From positions 53,705 through 85,057 of the forward strand of contig MLAK01000653.1 in the NCBI GenBank assembly GCA_001839685.1: a DNA stretch of 31,353 nucleotides, read 5' to 3'. A program made the position numbers and the translations under genes. Each line of letters begins with the position of its first letter. The stretch's first letter is position 1. This stretch comes from Tritrichomonas foetus. Lineage: Eukaryota > Parabasalia > Tritrichomonadida > Tritrichomonadidae. A model generated the notes under the pieces. That model ran no database searches. It saw nothing but the letters and a program-made list of their open reading frames with translations, and was not told the DNA's origin. This document shows, in pieces, positions 1-8,817 of the stretch.

Positions 1-2280
1 TTTTTTTTTTTTTTTTCTGCTTCAGTTGGATTTAGTCATCACACAAACGATTTTAAATGACCATTTAAATGCTATCTTTCAAGATTAATCCATGTTTCTT
101 CATTTTGGATTGGGTTTGAAGAAGCTTACGGAAAATCTGATTTTAAAAAAATGACTTTTTGAATAGTCACTGTTTTTTTCAGATGTTTACAGAGGTGATT
201 ATATTGAAATCTTAAAAATACTTTTTAAGGGAGATCTATTACTTTTTGAGGGCGACTGACAGCTTTTTGTGATTTCATCAGAAAAAATTATTCACTTTTT
301 GTGCATGTTTGTTTCAAAATAATTCTGAGATATCTCAAATATTTCAATACCCATCTGAAANATCATCATCATCACATATTCAATTTTTTTAATAGTTAAC
401 GGCATGGGACTACATCCTTAAGAATATTTTCCAACACGATATTTATCATATTTACCAAATTTGCAAGAAAAGAATTACAGTGAAACTTCTAAATAAAAGG
501 TTTTCTGTTAGAAACGAATAATTTTCTAATTAAAAAATCACTAGATTCAAGAAAAAATGATTGTCTTCTTTTTAGAGAGACGAAAAACAAATTTTTGATC
601 GAGATTTCTTTTTTTCAACAACAATTGACCTATTCCTAAATATGTAGGTTTCATAAATATGGAAAAAATTATGTTATATTCACCATCACTTATTATTATG
701 GATTTTTCTTTGACTATATTGCAAAACAAATAATAATTACAGGTATTTCTAATTTTCTTAAACTTATCCGTTCAAAAGGAGCTTTATTTTAGAATTTGAG
801 TCCCAAAACTATTGATCAGCGAAGCAATGGAACAATTTTTTGCAGAATTGGGAAAGCTAATATTTTTGAATGATGACAAACAAATGATCATTCACATGAA
901 TTGCTTGGTGGTAAGCCACATAATAAAAGTGCTAGTATAAATAGTTTTACAATAACTATTCATTGTATACTATCATCTAATATGGATATGAAGATTATCG
1001 TCCTCAGTTCTCTTTTCCAATTAGTGAATATTTGAAAAAATATATGCAACTTTACTAGGATAAATCCAATTGGATAGTTCAACGTTTGGTAAAATGTACA
1101 ATTTATTACAATCAGATCGAAATTACTACATCGTATAAAGATCGCTTTTTGACCCAAGATTGATCTTATTTTTTTATATGATGTGCAGGTAGCTTTCACC
1201 AGAATAAATGTGCTATTTTTAAGGAATTTCTACCAAGCATTTTCGAAAAATGACTTTTTTTATGAAACATTTTTTTTTTCTAAAATTCATTTTTCAGAAG
1301 GTGCGAATAACTTTTTTTTGAAAATTAATTTTTATTTGATATTGATATTATATGGTTAATAAATTGGCAATAATATATTGCAAATAAAGATTGTTTTTTC
1401 TGTGATTTTTTGAAGTTTGGGGAAATTGAATAGACATTCAAAAAGTTTCACCAAAAAACATCCTTTTTTACAGATATTGGTAGAAGCAGAGGAATACTTT
1501 GAAAATGTGATATATTTATATTATATTATATTTATTGAAATTCTACGAAGAATTATAGCGAAATAATGAAAATTCGAGTTTTTTAGGATTTTTATTTCAA
1601 TTTTTTTCAGAAAAGAATGTTGTGTTAGAATATGAGTGTTCAAAAATAAATGGTCTATCATAAATATACATGGTATTTATTTGTAATTATACTCGAAAAA
1701 ATTAGAAAATATTAAGTAGATGATGTGTAAAAATTCAAAAATAAAAAAACTCTTTGGTGTACAGAACGGCCTATTCATTATTTTTTTAATTTCACTTGAT
1801 AAAAATAAATTATATCAAAAATAACTAGGATTTGGGGTTAGAGATCCTGAAAAATTGAAAAACCACGGTTTTAGAAATTATTATTTTTTCTACCCTTTAA
1901 AACCATTTAAACTTCAAATTAATTATATATTCATAATATTTAAATATAAATAAGATTATACTATGAAATTTAAATCAAATTAATAATTTTTTACTGAAAA
2001 AAAATCAAATATCATTTTTCGAAATTGTCAAGTGACCAAGCTTCTGAACAATTTAATAATCATATATCGATAGTCTATCTAGTATGTAACGATGCAGTGT
2101 TTTTCTTTTTTCCAGAAACTTATCCTGTCTGGAGAAAAAGTTGATTCAAATTATCTTTATACGATGTAAATTACTAACTTGATGATGTTGATGTTGATTA
2201 TACCTAAACAATATTATAGAAATTGAGTCTAGTTATTAAGAAAATAACAATCGAGATATTAGAAATGAAATTGGAACCAC
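1..2280. other. AT-rich region without a secure gene
   Basis: This stretch is extremely AT-rich with many short A and T runs. It begins with a T16 run, which may simply be a contig edge. The longest open frames (minus strand, 547-729 and 960-1199) are short, rich in Ile, Lys and Phe, and show no recognisable motif, so I treat them as chance. Position 361 is undetermined. I see no RNA gene, terminal repeat or promoter that I can support. Confidence 0.6.
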
Positions 2281-2282
2281 TA

Positions 2283-2650
2283 TGTTACTTCAACAAATTC
2301 AAATTTTCGAGGAAAATCAACAATTACGTCAAATTATTGACGATAATACAATCGCTTGATTTTTAGATTCCTCTCTTGGTATTGAATTATTTTCCATTAA
2401 AATTTCATTTGATGTATTTATTTCGATATTAATGTTGATTCTTATTCAAAATAATACTATTTTATCCTTACGAACCACAAAATTTTTTTCATCCAATGCA
2501 AAAGGATACGCAAGCACTCGATTCAAAATACATTATATTTAATTAGATGAATTATTAGGTGGTTTTTTGGATGTAAAACAGGATAGTTTAATTTAAATTC
2601 AAAATTTCTCAAGCAACAATGAAGGAAATTATTATGAATTATGTAATTCA
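2283..2650 (+). pseudogene. Possible decayed coding segment, unrecognised
   Basis: One plus-strand frame reads as protein-like sequence from an ATG at 2283 (first residues MLLQQIQIFEENQQLRQI). It continues in the same frame past a TGA near 2356 and TAA codons near 2540 and 2590. The composition (Gln, Glu, Ser and Leu, with few Phe/Lys runs) is more coding-like than the surrounding DNA. I recognise no family. It could be the wreck of an old gene or a chance low-complexity frame. A comparison with paralogues elsewhere in the genome would decide. Confidence 0.2.
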
Positions 2651-2857
2651 CAAAAAATTCTTTGATAATAATAGTTTTTTTTGAATATTAGATAACAAGT
2701 CACTTTAATGTGTGGTTTAAAGCGGTCACAGATATTTAATCCTTTTAATTAATATAAGAGATTTTCGAAAAGCGGTTGTTTTTTATTTAGCCTTATTAAT
2801 TCACCTATGTGAAGCGTTAAATTGTAACCACTTTTTTTATTTGAATTCCTAACCATC

Positions 2858-2862
2858 TCATT
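2858..2862 (+). promoter_or_regulatory. Initiator-like TCATT upstream of the Myb gene
   Basis: The pentamer TCATT fits the trichomonad initiator consensus TCAYW, in which the A is the transcription start. It lies about 28 bases before the ATG at 2888, inside the short 5' leader range known for these organisms. The motif is short and will occur often by chance, so this is a suggestion only. Confidence 0.3.
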
Positions 2863-2887
2863 GTCAAATATAATCGGCGCCAATCAA

Positions 2888-3415
2888 ATGGAAACGATTC
2901 CACCCTCCGAAAAAAAGCATCGAAGCAAATGGTCTTTTGAAGAAGACGAAGCCCTCCGCCAAGTGATGGTCGAAGAACTCCCCTGGAAAATCGTGAGCGA
3001 CAAAATGACAGAACGCGGTTTCCAGAGGGACGCCAAACAATGTCGCGACAGATGGAAGAACTATCTCTCAAACGAATATGTGAACAATGTTTGGCGGGAG
3101 GAAGAAGATAAAATTTTATTATTAGCATTTCAAAGGTACGGCCCAAAATGGACCACGATCGCTCAAATTCCACTCTTTCGAACAAGAACACAAAATCAGT
3201 TGAAAAATCGCTACTATCATTCAATTAAAAACCGCACAGAATATTTATCGACATCAATCGTTTTGCACGAATCCAGACCAAAAGGAAGACCGACTTCTGA
3301 ACCAAGCGATCACGACAAACACCGCAGCCAGACAGTTATTCCATTTGAAAGGAATCCACAAAATTTATTGAATCCGACACAAGTTTTAACCGTCATACCT
3401 TTTGAACGGATTTAA
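2888..3415 (+). CDS. R2R3 Myb-like DNA-binding protein
   Basis: This 175-residue protein is a two-repeat Myb transcription factor of the small trichomonad type, expected in the nucleus. Repeat one covers about residues 12-60 (SKWSFEEDEAL, LPWKIVSDKM, QCRDRWKNYL). Repeat two covers about 65-112 (VWREEEDKILLLAFQRYG, PKWTTIAQI, QLKNRYYHSI). The aromatic residues sit at the usual Myb spacing, and a Tyr replaces the last Trp of repeat two. The start is the ATG at 2888; the open frame extends upstream only through a non-ATG codon. The stop TAA is followed by A, giving TAAA, which overlaps the UAAA poly(A) signal used by trichomonads. The C-terminal tail carries the heptapeptide TVIPFER twice (residues 149-155 and 168-174). 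GC is visibly higher than in the flanks. Target genes cannot be read from sequence. Confidence 0.93.
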   Translation: METIPPSEKKHRSKWSFEEDEALRQVMVEELPWKIVSDKMTERGFQRDAKQCRDRWKNYLSNEYVNNVWREEEDKILLLAFQRYGPKWTTIAQIPLFRTRTQNQLKNRYYHSIKNRTEYLSTSIVLHESRPKGRPTSEPSDHDKHRSQTVIPFERNPQNLLNPTQVLTVIPFERI

Positions 3416-3629
3416 ATCGATTTATGAAATGATTGATTGACACTTGATTTGAAATTAATCATATTTTTGATCTGTTTTTTATATTAGTAAAAGGAAAATT
3501 TCCAATCTACCGAATTTTTTAATATATTGTTAACTGAATGTCTGTTAACATAATTAATTTGATTTTTTTGAAAATGAAATGGTTATATTTTTCTATTTGA
3601 CATTTTACGGCATAATTTTACTCGTATTC
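3416..3629. other. AT-rich spacer between the Myb gene and the Maverick remnant
   Basis: Noncoding AT-rich DNA with no open frame of note. It holds the 3' flank of the Myb gene and the point where the polymerase remnant on the other strand stops matching. Confidence 0.5.
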
Positions 3630-5267
3630 TTTAAAAAAATTTGAACGATGTTCTTTCTGTAATTTGTACCTTCCATTCTGGTGTGTTCATGAAGAAGCAT
3701 GCATCATATTTTAAATTGTGAAAATAAGTTAGTGAATCATTTTGTAAAAAATTAGGTAGTTGTTCTTTAATATTTTCACCAGCAAATGTTTTACCATAAA
3801 GTTTACCGTCAATTTGTGAAAGTGTCCAATTGAGATATGGAGAACAGGAGGTGATACTGTAACATCTGTTTCATAATTTGAGTAATAAATGCTAGACCAT
3901 TCTGTTGGTTTCTCATTGTTTTCAATCAATTGTATGCATAGTTTAGGATCATATTCTAAATCTGTGTAATCAGAGAGTTTTTTAGTATATTCACTACATC
4001 GGAGGAGGTTCATATCATAAGCAGTTATTTCACGAAAAAATCCCAACTATTCCATTTTATGTAAAATTTTCATTGGGTTAGTTCCTTCTGAATACTTTGG
4101 GTAACATTTATGATATAAACCTCTGATTAATTGCATTTTCTGTTGATCCATTGATGTGAACTTTTGCTTTAACATTTCTTTATTCTCTAAGTAGTAAGCA
4201 GTGACTGGGAGTTTTTTGTCAATCATATAATGATCTTTATAAAGGATGAGCTCCATACATCTATTAAAGGAACTACATTTTTTATTTCTTTGCGTATTGA
4301 TGTTAACACACACTTCACCAGTTTCTTTATCAATCCTTTTAACCATAAAGTTACATCGAAAGCGTTTAGCTATATCATTTATTTTATTATTTGATAGTTA
4401 TTTGGTCTTTATTTCCATTCGTAATGTTTCGATCTTTAAATCAGTGAATACACCAGATTGAATGCAAGCATGAAAGAAACAATTACTATAATAATTTTTA
4501 GGGTTCACTTCTGGATATATTTGTAATACAGATAAATCAACTCCTGAATGATTAGTATATGGAAAGAACTCACCATCTGGATCATTCGTAATTTTGTTTT
4601 TTACCTTTCTTCCTCAATGATAATCTTATCTTCAATCAATATTTTAGGAACAAATGTTGTTTTTGATTTCCATTTAAGTCTGATGCTCTTATCAAATGAT
4701 TTAAATTAACATTTATTCTTTCACGAATCATGATATGAATTGATTCACAAAAGGCTAACCTCTTATCTTCATCATCTACCACATCTACCACATCTACTTT
4801 AAAATAAATGGTTGGTTTCATGAGTTTAATATATTCCTGTAAGTCTTTCTTAAATGTTTGGTAATCATCTACTTCTACAATCCTTCTTTCATATTCTTTT
4901 CTCGTTTGTGTCTTCTCCAATCCTTCATATTGTATGTCAATCATGTTTATCATTTCTAATACTGTTTCTTTTATGTTTTGTTTACGTTGTCGTTTTTGCT
5001 GTTTCTTTGCTTTTGTTTCAGTCTTTGGTTTCTTAAGTGATTTAAATAATGGGTCATCTATTTGTTTCCGTATTCCACGTTTAGATTCATTGAATGCTTG
5101 TTTATAATCATCAATTATTTCTCTTACTGAAAGGTTATAATAAATCATGACATCTGTTAAGTTTCTTTCGAACCTTTTAGGCCTAAATGAGAAAGTTTAT
5201 CGAAGCCATCGAGCTCTAAAATGTCTGCATTTTTCAGTTTCAAAAGTAGAATATTTCGAGGTACCAT
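3630..5267 (-). pseudogene. Maverick/Polinton family B DNA polymerase, N-terminal remnant
   Basis: Reading the minus strand from an ATG at 5267 gives pieces of one long protein in shifting frames: MVPRNILLLKLKNADILEL, then NLTDVMIYYNLSVREIIDDY, a basic stretch (TKAKKQQKRQRKQN), LAFCESIHIMI, GEFFPYTNHSGVDLSVLQIYP, FFHACIQSGVFTDLKIETLR, CMELILYKDHYMIDKKLPV, SEGTNPMKIL, and SDYTDLEYDP. These strongly resemble the N-terminal region of trichomonad Maverick protein-primed polymerases. The exonuclease I motif appears as YYSNYETDVTVSP, where the family usually has YADFE or YADFET. Exonuclease II follows as LTYFHNLKYDACFF. At least one TAG, one TAA and several frameshifts break it. It ends soon after exonuclease II, so the polymerase domain is absent and the copy is inactive. 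The family match is from memory of the motif set and was not searched. Confidence 0.82.
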
Positions 5268-5345
5268 TTTATATACAGAAAAAATTAAAAAATTATTTTT
5301 AAAACTGAGCTAATTTTTGTCAGGTTATTTAAAAACATTAATGAG

Positions 5346-5447
5346 TGGTCGTGGATGCATTTGTCATTAATGATAAAAGTGATGAGATCACCTATGAGAA
5401 CCTTAATGCGTTCATTCATGAATTAAGGAGTGCAAAATGGTACTAGT
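5346..5447 (+). pseudogene. Short coding fragment sharing INDKSDE(I/V)TYE with a minus-strand copy
   Basis: The plus strand encodes VVVDAFVINDKSDEITYEN followed by a further 14 residues before a TAG. The same peptide core occurs on the opposite strand about 100 bases away (see 5443-5731), and the two copies form an inverted repeat. I do not recognise the family. Its position beside the Maverick remnant suggests, but does not prove, that both belonged to that element. Confidence 0.4.
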
Positions 5448-5533
5448 CAAAAATGTTTTGACAGATTTCGCGGGGAACAATAGGTGAGACGGGAAATTTC
5501 TCGTAGGTGACCTCATCACTTTTATCATTAATG
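5365..5533. repeat. 36-bp inverted repeat (fold-back)
   Basis: The arms at 5365-5400 and 5498-5533 are 36 bases each, with only two mismatches, separated by 97 bases. The arms encode related peptides on opposite strands, so this looks like two copies of one coding fragment in head-to-head orientation. Confidence 0.85.
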
Positions 5534-5730
5534 GGGTGGGTACCATTTCCAGATCTTAATTTAACTACTGCATCTACTTGTCGCATTATTAATTGGCTCT
5601 CTGAATATCCACTCAGATAGCCTATTTTGCGCTCGTATGTTGCTTTGGCTTTATGTCTTGTCGTTCTTCTGATCCAGTTTCGGGATTCCTCGATGTACGC
5701 GTCATCAGTTTCAATGATTAAAAAATGGTT

Positions 5731-5731
<1 letters not shown>
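5443..5731 (-). pseudogene. Coding fragment ending at an A-tract, unrecognised
   Basis: The minus strand carries a well-formed peptide of about 90 residues: ETDDAYIEESRNWIRRTTRH, KATYERKIGYLSGYSESQLI, DAVVKLRSGNGTHPINDKSD, EVTYEKFPVSPIVPREICQN. It is open from the edge of the A37 tract (poly-Phe when read on this strand) to a TAG near 5445. The mixed composition suggests real former coding sequence that lacks its beginning. I do not recognise it. A Maverick structural or accessory gene is one guess, given the neighbour. Confidence 0.45.

Positions 5732-5768
<37 letters not shown>
5732..5768 (+). repeat. A37 homopolymer tract
   Basis: Thirty-seven consecutive A residues. The DNA after it is rich in AAGGT-like words (AAAGGTTAAAACTAAGGTC). 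A similar arrangement follows the A43 tract at 8820-8862. Confidence 0.95.
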
Positions 5769-5770
<2 letters not shown>

Positions 5771-6039
5771 TTAATAAAGGTTAAAACTAAGGTCAAATCT
5801 AAGGTGAAGGTCAGAAAAGTGCCAGACTTTAAAAGGGAATAGCAAAATCCATTAGCAAAGATAAATACTGATAATTACTTCATACCTATTTACAAATATC
5901 GAAACCATCAAAGACATAAATACAGATCTAATTCAAACCTCAAAAATTTAGCAGTAATGACGCAAGAAATTGTCCAATGACTTTATAAAACCGAATATGT
6001 ACTAATAATCTTCCATATATCAAAATAATATTTGATGCG
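5769..6039. other. Non-genic spacer after the A37 tract
   Basis: The first 75 bases are AAGGT-rich and read as a basic Lys/Val peptide on the plus strand. That is a composition effect and not a recognisable gene. The rest shows nothing I can name. Confidence 0.4.
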
Positions 6040-6232
6040 TATCAGATTCAAGAAGTAGAAAGTTGATCTCAAGATTCAAACCATCATATCCCCTTTTCTT
6101 GAGATTGCTCAAGAAATCATCTATCGAGAGCACTGTTCCACCTGGTGCTCCCGTGGATTTAGTTTCAGATCGAGAATCCTCTTTATAAATCCCAGAGAAT
6201 TTCATATATATCCCCAAAACTTTGAAATTATC
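6040..6232 (-). pseudogene. Partial copy of a repeated coiled-coil protein family (copy 1)
   Basis: The minus strand encodes FSGIYKEDSRSETKSTGAPG, then VLSIDDFLSNLKKRGYDGLN, to a stop near 6022. The segment VLSIDDFLSNLKKR parallels VLSMDDFFRSLQKR in the longer copy at 6612-7185. The upstream end runs into a 17-base A-tract (6233-6249), as another copy does at 8820. Only the C-terminal part of the family is present here, so it is a fragment. Its function is unknown. Confidence 0.45.
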
Positions 6233-6486
6233 AAAAAAAAAAAAAAAAATCAATCCGAAAAGGAGCAAAAAATCTTTTTATAGTCTTTCCACCCTTGGGA
6301 GATCATCGAGACTTTGATACCAATCATTAAACCTTTTGAACCATATGGAAACTAAAGGAAAAGAAAGAGAACTGTCCCCATACAATGAATAAAATTCATG
6401 ATGAATATATATTGAGCTCATCTTTTTTAGATATTAATAATGAATAATTGAGCGGTATTCTTTTGTAATTTAATCGTTGGATCTTC

Positions 6487-6617
6487 GAGTAAACATCGAC
6501 TATTTCATCCTAGTCTATTTCACCGAAAGTTCAGTTCGGGATAAAATCTCATAGAAATCTGATCCAACTCATCATCGCAATCGATAAAATGGACCCGGAA
6601 ATTGTCGATGTTTACTC
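6487..6617. repeat. 20-bp inverted repeat
   Basis: GAGTAAACATCGACTATTTC at 6487-6506 is repeated in reverse complement at 6598-6617 with one mismatch, 91 bases apart. The right arm overlaps the dispersed repeat that is also found at 8547-8619. Confidence 0.8.
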
Positions 6618-6618
6618 A
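6544..6618 (+). repeat. Dispersed repeat, copy A
   Basis: This 75-base segment (containing GATCCAACTCATCATCGCAA and GTCGATGTTTAC) aligns closely with 8547-8619 (GGTTCAACTCATCATCACAA, GATGATGTTTAC). Both copies sit just beyond the C-terminal end of a coiled-coil family remnant on the minus strand, so the repeated unit includes that gene and its 3' flank. Confidence 0.7.
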
Positions 6619-7185
6619 TCACCCTTTACCGGATCCTCATCCGGTTTTATTTCCGGAGTCTCGTTATCGGATTACGAATCAAGGAAACCCTGCTCGATTC
6701 GGAATCATCGCTTCTGCAGACTCCGGAAGAAGTCATCCATCGAAAGCACCTCCACCGGGCGCTCTCGAGGATTAGGCTTAATGCTGATTTCGTCAACATC
6801 AATATCCAATCGATGTTGACGAAATCTTTTTTCTGCCATCTTCTTCTCCATTTCTTGGCTCTTCTGGGACAGCAGTAGAATGTCGTGATGTAGGTCTTCA
6901 TTCTCCTGCTACACCTTCTGGTGCTCGTATTTTAATCGCTCAACGAATTGATTTCTACTATTCTTGAGATCAGCGATCTGCTTGCTCAATTGATCCATCT
7001 TCTTGTCCTTCTTAAAGATTTGATTTCTATATGTCTCTTTCCGAGCCAAAACATCAAGAAGCTGATGATCGATAAATTCTCCTTCTTGTGTGAATATGAA
7101 AATTTTATGATACTCTAGATGATGAACCCGGTTGCCATATGTAGGATCATGTGTTTTATACGAAATGATTATATTTTTAATATTT
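6612..7185 (-). pseudogene. Coiled-coil protein pseudogene (copy 2, longest)
   Basis: A single minus-strand frame reads as protein for about 190 codons: YKTHDPTYGNRVHHLEYHKI, TQEGEFIDHQLLDVLARKET, then a charged heptad-like stretch (KKDKKMDQLSKQIADLKNSR, LKYEHQKV, QENEDLHHDILLLSQKSQEM, KKMAEKRFRQH), IDVDEISIKPNPRERP, VLSMDDFFRSLQKR, and an acidic tail ending PDEDPVKGDE. Three in-frame stops interrupt it: TAG at 6909-6911, a TGA just after LQKR, and a TAA shortly after that. The N-terminal part is a possible small DNA-binding or folded domain followed by a coiled coil, a layout also known from KilA-N and related virus-like proteins, but I cannot assign it. No ATG is evident near the upstream end. 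Confidence 0.6.
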
Positions 7186-7760
7186 TATATGGGGGATATT
7201 NCAANAATTATATTTTATTTATTATTATTTTTCATTGGTGTTATTGAATGATTATGTGAACAGTTATTAAGAAAGATAAGACTAAATATACATTTAAAAT
7301 AATGTAGTTTAAATAATAGCTGATCTCGGCATCAAAAATAGATTCAAAAATGATGTAAATAAACATATTTGTGACATATTTTTCATAAAAAATCATTTAC
7401 TAAAATGAATCCTCATTTAATGAGGATTTATTTTGAGAAAATTTTCAGATATAAGAAAAAAAAAAAAAATGAATTTTTTTATTTTTTTTCTATTATCTTG
7501 CTCAGAAAAGAAAAATATAAAAATGATTAATAATGAAATAGTTAAAATAAATTATTGAAATTTCAAGTATAATTATTCTACTAATATGTTCAAATTCTCG
7601 ACTAGTTCTGTCAATTTAATTTAGTTTTTCAAAATTGAACAATGTTTATTTGACTAATACACTCAAATTCTGGACTAGCTTTGTCAATCTTCCTTGATTG
7701 AAATTTCGGTTAATAAATGGTTACTTTTTATTGAATTGTTTCTTTCATGAATGTAGTAAT
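7186..7760. other. AT-rich spacer with a degenerate 72-bp direct repeat
   Basis: AT-rich DNA with undetermined bases at 7201 and 7205 and no credible gene. Two similar segments lie at 7581-7617 and 7653-7690 (CAAATTCTCGACTAGTTCTG and CAAATTCTGGACTAGCTTTG), giving a period of about 72 bases. Confidence 0.55.
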
Positions 7761-8031
7761 AATATATCCGGGGGGCATGATGAACCACAGTACAGCTAGT
7801 GTGCCACCCCCACTCAAAATGGTATTTGCTCCGTTGGACCCCCTCGTATTTCGCTTAAAAACGGCCAAACTCCGCTTCGGTCTATTTTCGTACTGCGTAC
7901 TCTAATATACCTAGACTCCGTTAGGTCTTATTTTAGCTCCATACTTCGAGTCTCTCATCTCCGCATTGCGCCATTTCTCGTTAAATGGCACACTAGTTGT
8001 ACTGTAGTTCATCATGCCACAAGGATATATT
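7761..8031. mobile_element. 271-bp GC-richer element with 46-bp terminal inverted repeats (MITE-like)
   Basis: The arms at 7761-7806 and 7986-8031 are exactly 46 bases each and match with five mismatches. They begin AATATATCC and contain GGCATGATGAAC and ACTAGTGTGCCA (right-arm form). The interior has far more C and G than the surroundings and contains CTCCG at 7829, 7870, 7916 and 7959, a period of 41-46 bases. There is no open frame. Target-site duplications are not clear. The structure fits a non-autonomous DNA transposon or fold-back element; a structured noncoding RNA gene is an alternative. Confidence 0.7.
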
Positions 8032-8039
8032 ACTGCTAT

Positions 8040-8087
8040 ATTAGGGCATCGCACTCAACCCCTTCGGGGTTCAGGCTCTGCCCTAAT
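8040..8087. repeat. Nested palindrome with a CTTCGG loop region
   Basis: The arms ATTAGGGCA (8040-8048) and TGCCCTAAT (8079-8087) enclose a second perfect hairpin, AACCCC-TTC-GGGGTT (8057-8071). It lies nine bases beyond the inverted-repeat element and may be part of it. It could fold as a strong hairpin in RNA or single-stranded DNA. Confidence 0.75.
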
Positions 8088-8474
8088 GTTGTTTAATATT
8101 TAGTTATTTTTCGCTCCAGATTCATGAATTTTAGTTTTCAGCCTTACCTGATGCAACCCATTCCATCGCAACAATTCGTCTTCTCTGCTGTAGATTTTGA
8201 AAATTCCAGAAATTTTAAGAATATATTAGAATAAGAAATTGAAATCTATTCTAATATGGAATAATAGAAAAACAGCAAAAAAAAAAAAAATCATCCCTTT
8301 GGGGAGTATTCCATCATATGTCCGGAAAACTGCATCAAAACCCAAATTAGGAATTGATTTACCAAGTTTGTATTTTTAACAGATGTTTCACAATCCCCTA
8401 TTTACTTATCATATATCAATCTTTTATTAATTCTATATCATCTCTCTATTATATTATATTCAATTCTGCTTCAA
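8088..8474. other. Non-genic spacer
   Basis: Low-complexity AT-rich DNA, including a run of A near 8277-8290. The plus-strand open frame from 8354 is made of Ile/Ser/Tyr codons generated by ATATCATC-type repeats, and I do not regard it as a gene. Confidence 0.5.
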
Positions 8475-8540
8475 CTCTATATCATCTTAGCATTATCTCC
8501 ATATCATCTTTGTATAATCTCTATATCATCTTTGTCTTTC
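8475..8540 (+). repeat. 22-bp tandem repeat, three units
   Basis: Units begin at 8475, 8497 and 8519 with the consensus CTCTATATCATCTTTGTATA plus two bases. The spacing is exactly 22, and a diverged unit is visible near 8431. The array sits directly before copy B of the dispersed repeat. Confidence 0.8.
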
Positions 8541-8546
8541 AAATTT

Positions 8547-8619
8547 GGATCTCCTAGAGATCTGGTTCAACTCATCATCACAATGATGAAATCAACCAAG
8601 AAATTTCGATGATGTTTAC
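8547..8619 (+). repeat. Dispersed repeat, copy B
   Basis: This copy matches 6544-6618 over about 73 bases with scattered substitutions and small indels. Like copy A, it lies just past the C-terminal end of a coiled-coil family remnant on the opposite strand. Confidence 0.7.
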
Positions 8620-8639
8620 GATGTACTTCTTTTCGCGCC

Positions 8640-8817
8640 TAATTGATACCCCCGATGAGACCCTCATCGGAGACTTGGAAAATCTGATTTATCCAGATCT
8701 TTGAGGAGAAGCTGGATAATGGCATGATCGTTCAAGCTCCTCCGAGACGCGCTCTCGTCTCGCTCCTCCTGCGCAATCCTCTTTATTTTGTGCAATGCGT
8801 GCCAGTACAAAAAAATG

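Noticed and set aside
2861..2887. Upstream extension of the Myb protein
   Set aside because: The extension starts at a TTG codon. The first ATG in frame is 2888, directly before a typical start to the Myb domain, and an initiator-like TCATT overlaps the extension.
2817..3224. Minus-strand frame of 135 codons opposite the Myb gene
   Set aside because: It is the antisense shadow of a convincing Myb domain and has no plausible protein features.
7829..7980. A CRISPR-like array from the evenly spaced CTCCG words
   Set aside because: The repeated word is only five bases, the spacing varies from 41 to 46, the units are not conserved beyond it, and the organism is eukaryotic.
8040..8087. A tRNA gene or tRNA-like element
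   Set aside because: GGGTTCAGGC looks faintly like a B-box/T-arm, but the folded unit is only 48 bases, with no anticodon arm or acceptor stem of the right size.
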